Source: Deltaproteobacteria bacterium (GTDB lineage Bacteria > Desulfobacterota > Binatia > Binatales > Binataceae). Taken from it: a stretch of DNA of 64,000 bases. The notes under the pieces are model-generated. The model did no database searches, was not told the origin of the DNA, and saw only the letters and a program-made list of their open reading frames with translations. Shown here in pieces: positions 1-9,043 of the stretch. The translations under genes were made by a program, and so were the position numbers. Position 1 is the first letter of the stretch, and each line of letters opens with the position of its first letter. The stretch spans positions 117,356-181,355 of the forward strand of contig JAJXYF010000026.1 in NCBI GenBank assembly GCA_021780755.1. The letters are read 5' to 3'.

Positions 1-1
1 C

Positions 2-181
2 AACGTCACGTTTCCGCAGATGCCGCTCAAGGCGGGACAACTTGAGCCCATTTTCGCGTTGATCGACGAGCACGGCGGCATCGACGGATTCATGCGTGAG
101 GTGCTGATGCTTGATTCCGCCGATATGGAAGCGATCCGCGAGGACCTGCTGGAAGCGGCCGGCGACCAGGCCGCCAGGTAA
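2..181 (+). CDS. C-terminal part of an unidentified protein
   Basis: An open frame enters from the left edge and ends at TAA (179-181), leaving the last 59 residues of a protein that starts outside the window. The visible part is acidic and probably helical, with a stretch reading DSADMEAIREDLLEAAGD near its end. No catalytic motif can be seen and I do not recognise the family. Its neighbour on the right is transcribed from the other strand, so the two genes converge. That it is a real gene rests on continuous codon-like sequence up to a stop followed by a short gap. Confidence 0.5.
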   Translation, partial: NVTFPQMPLKAGQLEPIFALIDEHGGIDGFMREVLMLDSADMEAIREDLLEAAGDQAAR

Positions 182-255
182 GCCCGGCCATCTGTCATGC
201 CGGCATTTTCACACCACTCGCGTTAATCAGTGAAACTACTTAATGCGTCGATCGA

Positions 256-1413
256 TCAGGCGGGCATGTAGCCGTCGCGCAATAGGGACTTGGCGATGAT
301 CATGCGCTGGATTTCGCTGGTGCCCTCGCCGATTTCGGTAAGCTTCGCGTCGCGCATGTAGCGCTCGACCGGAAATTCCTTGACGTAGCCATACCCGCCG
401 AAAATCTGGACGGCCTTGGTGGTCGTCCACATCGCGGTCTCCGAAGCGAACAGCTTCGCCATCGAGGCTTCGCGCGCAAACGGTTGTCCGCGATCCTTGA
501 GCGCGGCGGCCCGCAACATCAGCATCCAGGACGCCTCGATCCGCGTCGCCATGTCCGCGAACATCCATTGAATCGCCTGGAAGTCGGCGATCGCCTTGTC
601 GAACTGGCGCCGCTCCTTCGCGTAGGCGGCGGCATCTTCCATCGCGCCGCGCGCGATTCCGATCGCAAAGCCGGCGATACCGATGCGCCCACCTTCGAGC
701 ACCTTGAGCGTCTGTTGATAGCCCGCGCCGGTTGCGCCGATAAGGTTGCGCGCGGGCACCGTGACGTTGTCGAACACCACTTCGGCGGTGTCCGACGAAT
801 GCAGTCCGAGCTTTTCGATCTTACGCCCGTTGCTCAGGCCGGGAGTCGCGCGATCCACGATGAAGGCGGACACTCCCGTCCGGCCCGCGCCGCTATCGGT
901 CACCGCCATCACAACGTAAACGTCGGCGACGCTGCCGTTGGTGATAAACATTTTGGCGCCATCGATGCGATAGTTGTCGCCGATGCGCACGGCCCTGGTA
1001 CGCATCGCGGCCGCGTCGGAGCCGGAGCCCGGCTCGGTCAGGCACCACGCGCCAATCTTTTTAGCGGAGAGCATTTCGGGCAGGTACTGCTGCTTCTGCG
1101 CGTCGGAGGCGAACATGCCGATATGGCCCGAGGAGAGCGACATGTGCGCCGCGCAGGCCAAGCCGACGCCCGCGTCGTAGCGCGAGATACCTTCGACCAC
1201 CAGCACTTGAGAGAGCGTATCGGCGCCGCCGCCGCCGTATTTTTCGGGAAACGCCACCCCCAGGAAGCCCAACTCGCCCAATTGTTCGACGACGTGACGC
1301 GGAAAGGTCGCGTCCCTGTCCCACGCCGAGGAATGTGGCTTGATTTCACGCTCGGCGAAATCCGCGAGCGTCTCGCGAATCTGGCGCTGCTCGTCGCTCA
1401 GTTCAAAGTTCAT
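256..1413 (-). CDS. acyl-CoA dehydrogenase (first copy)
   Basis: A 385-residue flavoprotein of the acyl-CoA dehydrogenase family, the usual full length. It oxidises an acyl-CoA to its 2-enoyl-CoA and passes electrons to ETF. The N-terminal helical domain starts with [14 protein letters not shown]; the FAD-contacting segment [13 protein letters not shown] and FITNG lie in the middle; the C-terminus carries GEGTSEIQR, where the Glu is the expected catalytic base (the residue before it is Gly, where Tyr is most common). It is the last gene of a tight minus-strand operon with a second acyl-CoA dehydrogenase and both mutase subunits, 10 bp after the small subunit. This suggests branched or short acyl-CoA breakdown. 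Chain-length preference cannot be read from sequence alone. Confidence 0.95.
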   Translation of the reverse strand: MNFELSDEQRQIRETLADFAEREIKPHSSAWDRDATFPRHVVEQLGELGFLGVAFPEKYGGGGADTLSQVLVVEGISRYDAGVGLACAAHMSLSSGHIGMFASDAQKQQYLPEMLSAKKIGAWCLTEPGSGSDAAAMRTRAVRIGDNYRIDGAKMFITNGSVADVYVVMAVTDSGAGRTGVSAFIVDRATPGLSNGRKIEKLGLHSSDTAEVVFDNVTVPARNLIGATGAGYQQTLKVLEGGRIGIAGFAIGIARGAMEDAAAYAKERRQFDKAIADFQAIQWMFADMATRIEASWMLMLRAAALKDRGQPFAREASMAKLFASETAMWTTTKAVQIFGGYGYVKEFPVERYMRDAKLTEIGEGTSEIQRMIIAKSLLRDGYMPA

Positions 1414-1423
1414 GGGCCATTAC

Positions 1424-1828
1424 TCAGTCGCGCGGCTGCACGTTTTCGCCCACCCACTTCACGATGTCCTCAGTGGATGCGCCGGGCGTGAAGACCTGCC
1501 GCACGCCGAGCGTCTTGAGCTTCGCCGAGTCCTCGTCCGGGATGATCCCGCCGCCGAAGACCGCGACGTCGCCCGCGCCACGCTCGGTGAGCAGGCGAAT
1601 CACCTCGGGGAACAGCGTCATGTGCGCGCCCGACAGAATACTCAAGCCGACCGCGTCAACGTCCTCTTGCACGGCCGCCTCCGCGATCATCTCGGGCGTC
1701 TGATGCAGCCCCGTGTAAATAACCTCGAAGCCGCCGTCGCGCAGCGCGCGCGCGATAATCTTTGCGCCGCGGTCGTGCCCGTCGAGGCCCGGCTTCGCCA
1801 CCAGAATACGTAGTCGCTTTTCTGCCAC
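1424..1828 (-). CDS. cobalamin-binding small subunit of acyl-CoA mutase
   Basis: A 134-residue stand-alone B12-binding domain, the size seen for separate small subunits of methylmalonyl-CoA or isobutyryl-CoA mutase. The DxHxxG cobalamin signature is present at residues 16-21 (DGHDRG), with His18 as the expected lower axial ligand to cobalt; GLSILSGAH and [10 protein letters not shown] are the usual nucleotide-tail-binding loops. It lies 3 bp downstream of the large subunit, with which it should form the functional mutase. No MeaB-type G-protein chaperone or methylmalonyl-CoA epimerase is next to it in the window. Confidence 0.93.
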   Translation of the reverse strand: MAEKRLRILVAKPGLDGHDRGAKIIARALRDGGFEVIYTGLHQTPEMIAEAAVQEDVDAVGLSILSGAHMTLFPEVIRLLTERGAGDVAVFGGGIIPDEDSAKLKTLGVRQVFTPGASTEDIVKWVGENVQPRD

Positions 1829-1831
1829 CTG

Positions 1832-3466
1832 CTAAATCCAACCCGGGTCTTTGTACACGCCGAATTCGGCGCGATAGATGTCGCTGATTTCGCCCACCGT
1901 CGCGTCGCGGCGGACCGCTTCGCAAATCGGTTCCATCAGGTTTTCGCCCGATCGGCAAGCTTCGGCGACGCGCTTGAGCGCCTCCTTGAGCGCGGTCGAA
2001 TTACGCTCGCGCTTCATTTTGCGCACGCGCTGAATCTGCCGCTCTTCCATCGCCGGATCGATCTTCAGCACCTCGATCGGGATTTCTTCGGGAATCGAAT
2101 ACTTGTTGACGCCGACGACGGTCTTGACGCCCTGCTCGAGTTGGCGCTGATAGAGGAACGCGGCCTCCGCGATTTCGCGCTGCGGATAACCGACCTCGAT
2201 CGCCTTGAGCATCCCGCCCAACTCGTCGATCTTGTTGATGTATTCGGTCGCCTCGCGCTCCATCCGATCGGTTAGCGCCTCGATTGCGTAGCTGCCACCG
2301 AGCGGGTCGATCGTATTGGTGACGCCGGTTTCCTCGGCGATAATCTGCTGCGTGCGCAGCGCGACCATCACCGATTGTTCGGTCGGCAGCGCGAGCGTCT
2401 CGTCCATCGAATTGGTATGCAGCGATTGAACGCCGCCGAGCACGCCGGCGAGCGCCTGGATCGCCACGCGCACGATGTTGTTCATCGGCTGCTGCGCGGT
2501 CAGCGAAACGCCGGCGGTCTGCGCATGCGTGCGCAACATCATCGAGCGTGGATTCTTCGCTCCGAAGCGCTCCTTCAAATAGCGCGCCCACATCCGGCGT
2601 CCCGCGCGCAGCTTGGCGATCTCCTCGAGGAAGTCACTATGCAGGTCCCAGAAGAACGACAGGCGCGGCGCGAAGTCATCGACGTCGATGCCGCGCGAAA
2701 CAGCGTCCTGTACGTAGCACAGGCCGTCGGCGATCGTGAACGCGAGTTCCTGCACGGCGGTCGAGCCGGCCTCGCGAATGTGGTAGCCGGAGATCGACAC
2801 CGGGTGGAACCGCGGCGCCTTCTTCGCGCAGAACTCGACCATGTCGGTGACGATTCGCAGCGACGGCGCCGGCGGGCAGATCCATTCCTTTTGCGCCGTG
2901 AACTCCTTGAGCATGTCGTTCTGAATCGTCCCGCTGACCTGCTCCCACGGCACGCCCGTGCGCTCGGCCTGCACGAGATACATCGCCAGCAGCGCCGAGG
3001 CCGAGCAGTTGACGGTCATCGAGGTCGAGACCTTGCCCATCGGGATCTGATCGAACAACCGCCCAACGTCGTGAATCGAGGTGACGTTGACGCCCTCCCG
3101 TCCGACCTCGCCCATCGAGCGTTCGTGGTCGGCGTCGTAGCCCATCAGGGTCGGCATGTCGAAGGCGGTCGACAGTCCGTCCTGGCCCTGCGCGAGCAGA
3201 AAGCGGAAGCGTTCGTTGGTGTCCTCGGCCAGTCCGAAGCCGGCGAACTGGCGCATCGTCCAGAGCCGTCCGCGGTACATCGATTCGTAAACGCCACGCG
3301 TGTAGGGATACTCGCCCGGATGCCCGAGCGCCGACGCGTAATCGCCCTTCACATCCTCGGGCGTATAGAGCGGTTCGACTTCCATGTCCGAGAGCGTCGA
3401 GAAGCGCACCGGCCGCTCCTTGCCGCGGTTATAGACCTTCGCCAGCCATTCCTGCTTCGTACTCAC
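1832..3466 (-). CDS. acyl-CoA mutase large (catalytic) subunit, isobutyryl-CoA mutase-like
   Basis: A 544-residue protein of the methylmalonyl-CoA mutase large-subunit family without its own B12 domain. It is the TIM-barrel part that holds the acyl-CoA and radical intermediate; the 1424-1828 product supplies adenosylcobalamin. Recognisable segments are [15 protein letters not shown] near residue 70, [17 protein letters not shown] near 185, and the C-terminal [10 protein letters not shown]. In methylmalonyl-CoA mutases the substrate-selecting residues are Tyr and Arg (Y89 and R207 in the Propionibacterium enzyme); here the equivalents are Phe74 and Gln192, as in isobutyryl-CoA mutases. The family is certain. 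Isobutyryl or n-butyryl-CoA as substrate is an inference, supported by two acyl-CoA dehydrogenases in the same operon. Confidence 0.93.
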   Translation of the reverse strand: MSTKQEWLAKVYNRGKERPVRFSTLSDMEVEPLYTPEDVKGDYASALGHPGEYPYTRGVYESMYRGRLWTMRQFAGFGLAEDTNERFRFLLAQGQDGLSTAFDMPTLMGYDADHERSMGEVGREGVNVTSIHDVGRLFDQIPMGKVSTSMTVNCSASALLAMYLVQAERTGVPWEQVSGTIQNDMLKEFTAQKEWICPPAPSLRIVTDMVEFCAKKAPRFHPVSISGYHIREAGSTAVQELAFTIADGLCYVQDAVSRGIDVDDFAPRLSFFWDLHSDFLEEIAKLRAGRRMWARYLKERFGAKNPRSMMLRTHAQTAGVSLTAQQPMNNIVRVAIQALAGVLGGVQSLHTNSMDETLALPTEQSVMVALRTQQIIAEETGVTNTIDPLGGSYAIEALTDRMEREATEYINKIDELGGMLKAIEVGYPQREIAEAAFLYQRQLEQGVKTVVGVNKYSIPEEIPIEVLKIDPAMEERQIQRVRKMKRERNSTALKEALKRVAEACRSGENLMEPICEAVRRDATVGEISDIYRAEFGVYKDPGWI

Positions 3467-3476
3467 AGCGCTATCC

Positions 3477-4622
3477 TCATCGGTTCTGCAGCACCTGGCT
3501 GGAAATCACCAGCCGCTGGATTTCCGAGGTGCCTTCGTAAATCTCCGTAATCTTGGCGTCGCGGAAGTACCGCTCCACCTTGAACTCTTTGGTATAGCCG
3601 TAACCGCCATGGATCTGCACCGCTTCGGTCGCCGCCTTCATCGCGGTCTCGGCGGCAAACAGTTTCGCCATCGCGGACTGCTTGGTGCACGACTTGCCCG
3701 CATCCTTGAGGGTCGCCGCCTGCAGCGCCAGCAGCCGCGCCGCGTCGATCTCGACCGCCATGTCCGCGAGCTTCCACTGGATCGCCTGGTTGTTCGCGAT
3801 CGGACGGCCGAAGGCCTGGCGCTGCTGCGCGTACTTGAGCGACGCCTCGAGCGACGCGCGCGCGATTCCAATCGCCTGCGCCGCGATTCCGATCCGCCCG
3901 CCGTCGAGCGTCTTCATCGCGATCTTGAAGCCCTCGCCTTCCTTCAGCAGCAGATTCTCGCGCGGCACCCGCATTTCCGAGAACGCGAGTTGCGCGCTAT
4001 GAGAACCGTTGATTCCCATCTTGTCTTCGATCCGCGTGACCGCGAACCCCGGCGTCGCGGTTTCGACGATAAACGCGCTGATCCCGTGATTACCCTTTTC
4101 GGCCGCCGTCATCGCGAACACGATCGCGATCGCCGCCTCGGGGCCGTTGGTGATGAAATTCTTGGTCCCGTTGATAACGTAGCTGTCGCCGTCGCGCACC
4201 GCGCGGGTCTTCTGCCCGGCGGCGTCGGAGCCGGCCTGCGGCTCGGTCAGCGCAAAACAGCCGAGCGCTTCGCCGGTCGCCATCTTCGGCAGATAACGGT
4301 TCTTCTGATCTTCGGTGCCAGTGCCCAGGATCGGCCATGAACCCAGCGACGAATGGGCCGAGACGATCACGCCGGTCGATGCGCATTCGACCGACAACTC
4401 CTCGACCACCAGCGCATACGCGACGTTATCCAGCCCGGCCCCACCGTATTGCTCCGGAATGAAGACGCCGAGCATCCCGAGCTGACCCAGTTCGGCCACC
4501 GCCGCCGCGGGAAATTGATGCGTTCGATCAATTTCGACGCCGACCCGCTCGAGGCGCTCACGGGCGAAGCGGCGCGCCGTGTCGCGTGCGCCGCGTTGAG
4601 CTTCGGTTAGTTCGAGATCCAT
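3477..4622 (-). CDS. acyl-CoA dehydrogenase (second copy)
   Basis: A complete acyl-CoA dehydrogenase of 381 residues when started at the ATG before DLELTEAQ. A start 18 bp further upstream is possible, but the chosen start fits the family N-terminus and has an AGGGA purine tract just upstream. [10 protein letters not shown] and FITNG are flavin-binding segments and YEGTSEIQR near the C-terminus carries the catalytic Glu. It is the first gene of the operon that continues with both mutase subunits and the other dehydrogenase. It shares only general family similarity with that copy, so the two probably act on different intermediates. Confidence 0.95.
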   Translation of the reverse strand: MDLELTEAQRGARDTARRFARERLERVGVEIDRTHQFPAAAVAELGQLGMLGVFIPEQYGGAGLDNVAYALVVEELSVECASTGVIVSAHSSLGSWPILGTGTEDQKNRYLPKMATGEALGCFALTEPQAGSDAAGQKTRAVRDGDSYVINGTKNFITNGPEAAIAIVFAMTAAEKGNHGISAFIVETATPGFAVTRIEDKMGINGSHSAQLAFSEMRVPRENLLLKEGEGFKIAMKTLDGGRIGIAAQAIGIARASLEASLKYAQQRQAFGRPIANNQAIQWKLADMAVEIDAARLLALQAATLKDAGKSCTKQSAMAKLFAAETAMKAATEAVQIHGGYGYTKEFKVERYFRDAKITEIYEGTSEIQRLVISSQVLQNR

Positions 4623-4806
4623 TATCCCTGCCGTCGGCAATTCCCATCGCTCGCACGATTGTCGCGAGCCTCTACATCCCTGTTGTATCGCAGCCGCTTT
4701 CTCCCGTCGATAAGAGCGCGACTATGCCGCGGTGAATCGTATTCATTTATCTTGACTCGCGCCAGACGAGCGGAGGGGGGAAAGCCTGAGGGAGAAGAAG
4801 CCATGA

Positions 4807-4850
4807 AACCTTTGAAAGGTTGCAAACTTCCCACAGTGAACAGGGGTAGG
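4807..4850 (+). repeat. dispersed palindromic repeat, partial copy 1
   Basis: The centre AACCTTTGAAAGGTT (4807-4821) is a perfect palindrome, followed by GCAAACTTCCC as in the other copies. Compared with the other copies, both arms have changed together (CCTC/GAGG to CCTTT/AAAGG), so the hairpin is kept while the sequence is not. Confidence 0.55.
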
Positions 4851-4984
4851 CAGGTCATACGGATCGCGTGGTTGAGGCCTTTCGTAGGTGCGTACGCGGC
4901 GTTTCCGAGAACGCCGGGCTCCAGCGTAATGGCAGATTTGCGACATACCCGAGCATCGCGAGCGAGACGGATGACGAACGTCTT

Positions 4985-5135
4985 TGATTAGGGGGTTTTC
5001 TCAGGGCGAAGCCCGCGCGCCCTGCAGACAATCGAGCAACGCGAGCGTGGCCCACCGTCGGCGTGGAATGCCGTGAAACCTCGTGAGGTTTCAGCAAGAA
5101 ATCAAAGTTTCGCGCTCTTCAACAGTTTTCTTCAC
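4985..5135 (-). repeat. dispersed palindromic repeat, copy 2
   Basis: The perfect palindrome GAAACCTCGTGAGGTTTC lies at 5075-5092. Read on the minus strand it is preceded by a segment alignable with the other copies (around AGCGCGAAACTTTGATTTCTT) and followed further on by GGGCTTCGCCCTGAGAAAAC, matching the distal part of the copy at 14165-14275. An extra stretch between palindrome and distal part makes this copy longer. Confidence 0.6.
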
Positions 5136-5143
5136 AAACTAGA

Positions 5144-5917
5144 CTATTTGTGTTGCCACTTCGCTTCGCGCTTCTCCAGGAACGCCTTCATTCCCTCGCG
5201 CTTGTCGGCACAGGCGAACAGGCCGCCGAAGGTGTTTTGCTCGAAGCGCAGGCCGGCGTCCTCCTCCATCGTGGCGGCAGCCCGCAGGGCGGCCTTGGCC
5301 TGGCGCAGGGCGAAGCCCGACTTCGACGCGAGCTTCTCGGCCAGCTTGCGGGTCTCGGGAATTAGCTGATCGGGCGCGACGACCTTGTTGACCAGCCCCC
5401 ATTCGCAGCCGCTTTTCGCATCGAACATCTCGCCCGTCATGATCAGTTCGCGGGCGCGCGCATGGCCAATCCGATGGGGCAGGCGCTGGGTGCCGCCGAA
5501 GCCCGGGATGATTCCGAGATTGATTTCGGGCTGTCCGAAGCGTGCCTTTTCGCTCGCGATAATCAGGTCGCAGGCCAGCGCCAACTCGAGGCCGCCGCCC
5601 AATGCGAAGCCGTTGACCGCCGCGATTACCGGGATCGGCAGCTCCTCGAACGTATGCATCACGCGATGACCGAGGCGAGTGAATTCGAGTCCCTCAACAA
5701 TTTCCATGTCGGCCATCGCGGCGATATCCGCGCCGGCGACGAAGGCGCGGTCACCCGCACCGGTAACGATCAGCACGCGCACGGAAGCGTCGTGGCGCAC
5801 GTCGCGCAGCACCCGCGTAATCTCCTCGAGCACGGCGCGATTGAGCGCGTTGAGCGCCTTGGGCCGATTGATCGTAATCGTCGAGATCGCGCCACTTTCA
5901 AAAATCAGGTCTTCCAC
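5144..5917 (-). CDS. enoyl-CoA hydratase (crotonase family)
   Basis: A 257-residue crotonase-fold protein, the normal length for a single-domain enoyl-CoA hydratase or 3-hydroxybutyryl-CoA dehydratase. The oxyanion-hole segment GAGDRAFVAGADIAAM and the signature AVNGFALGGGLELALACD are present. Both Glu residues needed for water addition can be seen, one in GGGLELA and one in FGQPEINLG, so it should be a hydratase rather than an isomerase or inactive homologue. It starts 9 bp upstream of the end of the preceding metallo-hydrolase gene on the same strand and may be cotranscribed with it. It plausibly acts next after the nearby acyl-CoA dehydrogenases. Substrate length is unknown. Confidence 0.93.
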   Translation of the reverse strand: MEDLIFESGAISTITINRPKALNALNRAVLEEITRVLRDVRHDASVRVLIVTGAGDRAFVAGADIAAMADMEIVEGLEFTRLGHRVMHTFEELPIPVIAAVNGFALGGGLELALACDLIIASEKARFGQPEINLGIIPGFGGTQRLPHRIGHARARELIMTGEMFDAKSGCEWGLVNKVVAPDQLIPETRKLAEKLASKSGFALRQAKAALRAAATMEEDAGLRFEQNTFGGLFACADKREGMKAFLEKREAKWQHK

Positions 5918-5926
5918 CGGTTCTCC

Positions 5927-6658
5927 TCACTTGCACAGGGTATCGGCCAACGCCCGCAGCAACGCGGCCCCATCACCGCGCCACGCGCTGCCATGCATAC
6001 AGGCGAGCGTAGCAGGCTTCGCCGCGGCGAGCCGTTCGATCATGCCACGCGCATTTTTGGTGTGGGAAAAATAGTCCATCCGCGCGCGAAAAGCTTCGGC
6101 TGGACCGAGGATGTCGGCTTCGGTGAGCGGCGCCGGATGTTCTCCCGGCTGCGTGAACAGATCACCGCAGAGCAGCGTGTCGGTGGACTTTTCCATCAGG
6201 AATCCGCATTCCCACGCGTGAGGCAGATGGGGCGCGTCGAACCATTGCACCGAATGTGTGCCGAGGCCGAGCGCCTCACCGTCGGCGATCGCGCGCGGCA
6301 TGCGATCGGCCAGATCCTCGATCGAGACCGAGGCCGCAACCCGTCCGCACAGCGGCACGGAATCGGGCGCCGCTGCCAGCCATTGATTGAGCGCGCCGCA
6401 TTCGTCGGCCTCGACGTGCGAAAATGAGATGTAGCGCAGGCGCTCGACGGGAATCACGCTCGCCACCGCCTCGCGCACCAGCGGGAACATCTTGCGCAAG
6501 CCGGTGTGAAAGAGCAGCGGCTGGTCGTCCACGATGAGGTATTGGTTGAAGGTAAATCCGCCCGGGATGAAGTCGGGACCGACCGGCGTGCTGATACGGT
6601 AGATGCCCGCCGCGATTTCGTTGACGTTGGTGCCCGATTGCTGATTGGTGACGCCCAT
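5927..6658 (-). CDS. metallo-beta-lactamase-fold protein, flavodiiron-like
   Basis: A 243-residue protein with the metal-ligand pattern of the oxygen-reducing domain of flavodiiron proteins rather than classical lactamases: HVEADE (H-x-E-x-D) near residue 80, PHLPHAWE near 145, CGDLF and then MHGSAW. No flavodoxin or rubredoxin domain follows, so this is only the diiron domain. The metal site suggests a redox or hydrolytic function, but the reaction is not predictable. It lies between a hydratase and a DsbA-like gene, all on the minus strand. Confidence 0.75.
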   Translation of the reverse strand: MGVTNQQSGTNVNEIAAGIYRISTPVGPDFIPGGFTFNQYLIVDDQPLLFHTGLRKMFPLVREAVASVIPVERLRYISFSHVEADECGALNQWLAAAPDSVPLCGRVAASVSIEDLADRMPRAIADGEALGLGTHSVQWFDAPHLPHAWECGFLMEKSTDTLLCGDLFTQPGEHPAPLTEADILGPAEAFRARMDYFSHTKNARGMIERLAAAKPATLACMHGSAWRGDGAALLRALADTLCK

Positions 6659-6704
6659 ATTCTCCCTCCCCTTCGCCCGTCGGTTGATTGATCGCGTTTG
6701 GCCG

Positions 6705-7295
6705 TCAAGCTACGGCGAGCTTTTCGCGGACCATCCAGAGGCGATCGCCGCCCCAGAAGATTTCGCCGTCGATAACAAAGGTCGGCACGCCGAATACGCC
6801 CAACTCCTCGGCCTCGCGGGTGATGCGTTCGAGTTCGCGGCGGCCCTCGCTCTCGGCAAACTCAAGGAAGGCGGCGGTTTCGGCGCCGCTCTCCTCGAGC
6901 ACCCGGCGCACGACCTCGCGATCCTCGATATCCAGTTCACGCTTCCAGAAGCGCTCGAAGGTCAAGTCGTTGTACTTGCGAAAGGTGCCGCGCCGCTGCG
7001 CGTAGATCATCCCGATCGAAGCGATCGTGGTGTCAAAGAGCTTTTGCGGGCCGCGCACGGTCAGGCCGCGGCGGTTCGCCAGCCGGCGCGCGTCCATGTA
7101 GCTGTAGCGCACGCGGCGCCACTGATGGTCGTTGCGGCCCTCGACGGTGCCGAGGAAGTCGGGGATATGGAGATTGATCGGCAGCCAGGTGAAGCTCACG
7201 CCGAATTCGCGTTCGAGGTCGTAAACCGGGTCCTTCGCGAGGTAGGCGTAGGGACTTTTGTAATCGATATAGAAACGCAGATCTTTCGCCGCCAT
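6705..7295 (-). CDS. DsbA-family protein, 2-hydroxychromene-2-carboxylate isomerase-like
   Basis: A 196-residue thioredoxin-like protein with an inserted helical domain. YIDYKSPYAYLA at the N-terminus takes the place of the CxxC redox site, with Ser as in the glutathione-dependent isomerase branch, and GVFGVPTFVIDGEIFWGGDRL is the cis-Pro strand and following loop typical of the family. It should therefore bind glutathione or a related thiol and isomerise or transfer rather than oxidise disulfides. It heads the minus-strand group with the metallo-hydrolase and enoyl-CoA hydratase, which hints at aromatic or cyclic compound breakdown. The true substrate is unknown. Confidence 0.85.
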   Translation of the reverse strand: MAAKDLRFYIDYKSPYAYLAKDPVYDLEREFGVSFTWLPINLHIPDFLGTVEGRNDHQWRRVRYSYMDARRLANRRGLTVRGPQKLFDTTIASIGMIYAQRRGTFRKYNDLTFERFWKRELDIEDREVVRRVLEESGAETAAFLEFAESEGRRELERITREAEELGVFGVPTFVIDGEIFWGGDRLWMVREKLAVA

Positions 7296-7834
7296 GTGCG
7301 GAGCTTACGAATCCCCCCGCGCACTTGCAATCTCAACGTCTCGGCTGTGAACATACGTACGCGCGTCAGGCGTCATCAATTTTTGATCCAAAAAAGAGAT
7401 TCGACTTCCGCCCGTCCGCAAATTCGAAGCGTTCTGCCCGCCAAAGTAAGCACGGCAACGCTTCGCAAAGCGCCGGATCGTCGAGGCCGACGATTAGCGC
7501 AGCGACATCGGAGCACGGCGAGCAGGTATCCGATTCGAGTTCTGGACTGGACTGTGATGGGGAATTTTGCTTATTACCATGTATCGCATTAGCCATGCGT
7601 GCGAGTTTTCGCCCGGCGCGTTTCGCTGTCAACAGCGACGTAGCCGGGCGCTCGCTTTTTTCTTGAACGCTGTAAACAGCGTTCAAGAGCCACCAACAGG
7701 GCAATCCAGACGCGTTGGCGCACCAGCGTGCCGCCAGCGAGTGCTCCGGCGCAAGCGCTTTCCCTTCCAGCGGTGCAAAGAGTCCGAAAAAGCCTCCATT
7801 CTGCTATTCTCTAACATGGAATAATACCAGCGTG
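7296..7834. other. intergenic region, no credible gene
   Basis: About 540 bp upstream of a divergently transcribed gene pair. The only clear structure is a perfect stem-loop at 7662-7687, listed separately. Short open frames here lack protein-like composition or a ribosome binding site. Confidence 0.5.
7662..7687. repeat. perfect 11-bp inverted repeat
   Basis: CTTGAACGCTG and CAGCGTTCAAG flank a TAAA loop. There is no T-run after it on either strand, so it is a weak terminator candidate. The symmetric GAACGCTG...CAGCGTTC could also be a protein-binding site. It lies about 150 bp upstream of the gene pair starting at 7835. Confidence 0.45.
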
Positions 7835-8246
7835 ATGCTACTACTGAATCGACACATCGCTAAACAATTGGTAGAATCGACCAGCGCGTTGCTCGAACGT
7901 GTCCAGCGCCTCGAAGCACAACAGGCCGCGTTGCACGCGCGGCTTGAGGGCGATCGCCAACCGCGAGTTCTCACAGCGCAGATCGTCGGAGCGGCTCAGG
8001 TCGCCCCCACCATCGGTGACGCGGTTGAGAAATTCGCTCAGGCAATGCGGGCGCGGCCGCCTCGCGGACGCGCAGGCGGACGCGCGCGCGTCCACGGCGT
8101 GGCGTTATTTCGACGGTACGTTCATGCCGGAATCGGAGAAAGTTGAAGCGGGTCGCATCGAGTACGAGCGATTCGCTGCGGGTGGTCGATCGCGCGCACG
8201 GCGGGCTCTCAGAGCCACGGATGGTACGTTTCTGCCGAATGGGTGA
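7835..8246 (+). pseudogene. small coiled-coil gene, apparently frameshifted
   Basis: From ATG 7835 the frame encodes a helical, probably coiled-coil start (LVESTSALLERVQRLEAQQA). Around 8081-8090, a run of five CG dinucleotides, protein-like coding seems to move to another frame, which continues AWRYFDGTFMPESEKVEAGR and stops at TGA 8244-8246. Adding one CG unit would join the two parts in frame, giving about 136 residues. The joined frame's stop overlaps the GTG start of the next gene, as expected for a coupled gene pair. Either this copy is broken, the repeat length varies between cells, or the read has an error. The family is not recognised. Confidence 0.45.
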
Positions 8247-9043
8247 ACTCTATGTCACTGGAAGAGAAGTCGAAACCGCTCTGCTTCGTGATAGCACCTA
8301 TCGACAAGCCCGACTCGGAAGTGCGGCGGCGTTCCGATCAAATGCGGAAGTACATATTTGAGCCCGTTGCGAGCGGAATCTGCGGTTATGAAGTGCTTAG
8401 GGCAGATGACCTGCCGGAACCCGGCCTGATCACATCTCAGGTCATCCAGCACCTGATAAATGACGCATTGGTGATCGCGGACCTAACCGGATGGAATCCT
8501 AACGTGTTCTATGAGCTCGCAATTCGGCATGCCATAAAAAAACCGGTTGTTCAGCTGATTCAGTTCGGGGAGCGTATTCCTTTCGATCTTGCGCCAATCC
8601 GAACGATAGAGGTTGATCATCGTGACCTCGACAGTGTCGCGAAGTGTAAAATCGATTTGGAAAAGCAGATCCGCGCTGTCGAAAAGGACCCCACTCTGAC
8701 AGATAACCCGATTTCGTCCTCGATTGACCTGCAGGCGTCGCGGAAGAGTTCGAATCCAGTTGAAAAAGGCAACGCGGAAATAATTGAGCTACTTTCCCGC
8801 CTGTCTTCTCAGGTGAGAGAATTGTCGGCGCGCATAACAGCGCGAGAGCAGCAGACCATAAGGCTGCCGCCAACCTTGGGCTCGCTTTCGCATCCGAGCC
8901 TCGCCGCTATGCTCAAGGACGACGATGCTGCCGTGCTTAGTGACGAAACCAAAAGGAGACTCGAGGAATCTATAAAAAGTCGAATTCAATCAGCGCTCAT
9001 AGAGCTTTCAGCGAAAGAGACGAAGAAAAAGGAGGGACAATAA
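8243..9043 (+). CDS. nucleoside 2-deoxyribosyltransferase/TIR-like protein
   Basis: A 266-residue soluble protein. The N-terminal 125 residues have the pattern of a widespread Rossmann-like family related to nucleoside 2-deoxyribosyltransferases and, more distantly, TIR domains: CFVIAPIDKP at the first strand and VIADLTGWNPNVFYELAIRHA, with a probable catalytic Glu in FYELAIRHA. The remainder is charged and helical with coiled-coil character. Such domains split the N-glycosidic bond of nucleotides or NAD+, and related proteins act in immunity, but this one's activity is unknown. GTG 8243 overlaps the stop of the upstream small gene; ATG 8252 is the alternative start, and neither has an obvious ribosome binding site. 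Base composition is less GC-rich than in neighbouring genes. Confidence 0.7.
   Translation: MNSMSLEEKSKPLCFVIAPIDKPDSEVRRRSDQMRKYIFEPVASGICGYEVLRADDLPEPGLITSQVIQHLINDALVIADLTGWNPNVFYELAIRHAIKKPVVQLIQFGERIPFDLAPIRTIEVDHRDLDSVAKCKIDLEKQIRAVEKDPTLTDNPISSSIDLQASRKSSNPVEKGNAEIIELLSRLSSQVRELSARITAREQQTIRLPPTLGSLSHPSLAAMLKDDDAAVLSDETKRRLEESIKSRIQSALIELSAKETKKKEGQ

Larger units (their letters stand above)
4623..5143. other. intergenic region holding two copies of a dispersed palindromic repeat
   Basis: About 520 bp without a credible gene between the acyl-CoA dehydrogenase operon start and the enoyl-CoA hydratase stop. It holds one partial and one longer copy of the repeat described separately. No promoter could be assigned with confidence. 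Confidence 0.6.

Noticed and set aside
2375..3550. A 391-codon plus-strand frame opposite the mutase large subunit
   Set aside because: Antisense to a highly conserved gene; His/Arg-rich product without motifs.
7567..7824. An 85-codon plus-strand frame in the gap before the small coiled-coil gene
   Set aside because: It runs through the stem-loop, has no ribosome site and an Arg/Cys/Ser-rich product without protein-like pattern.
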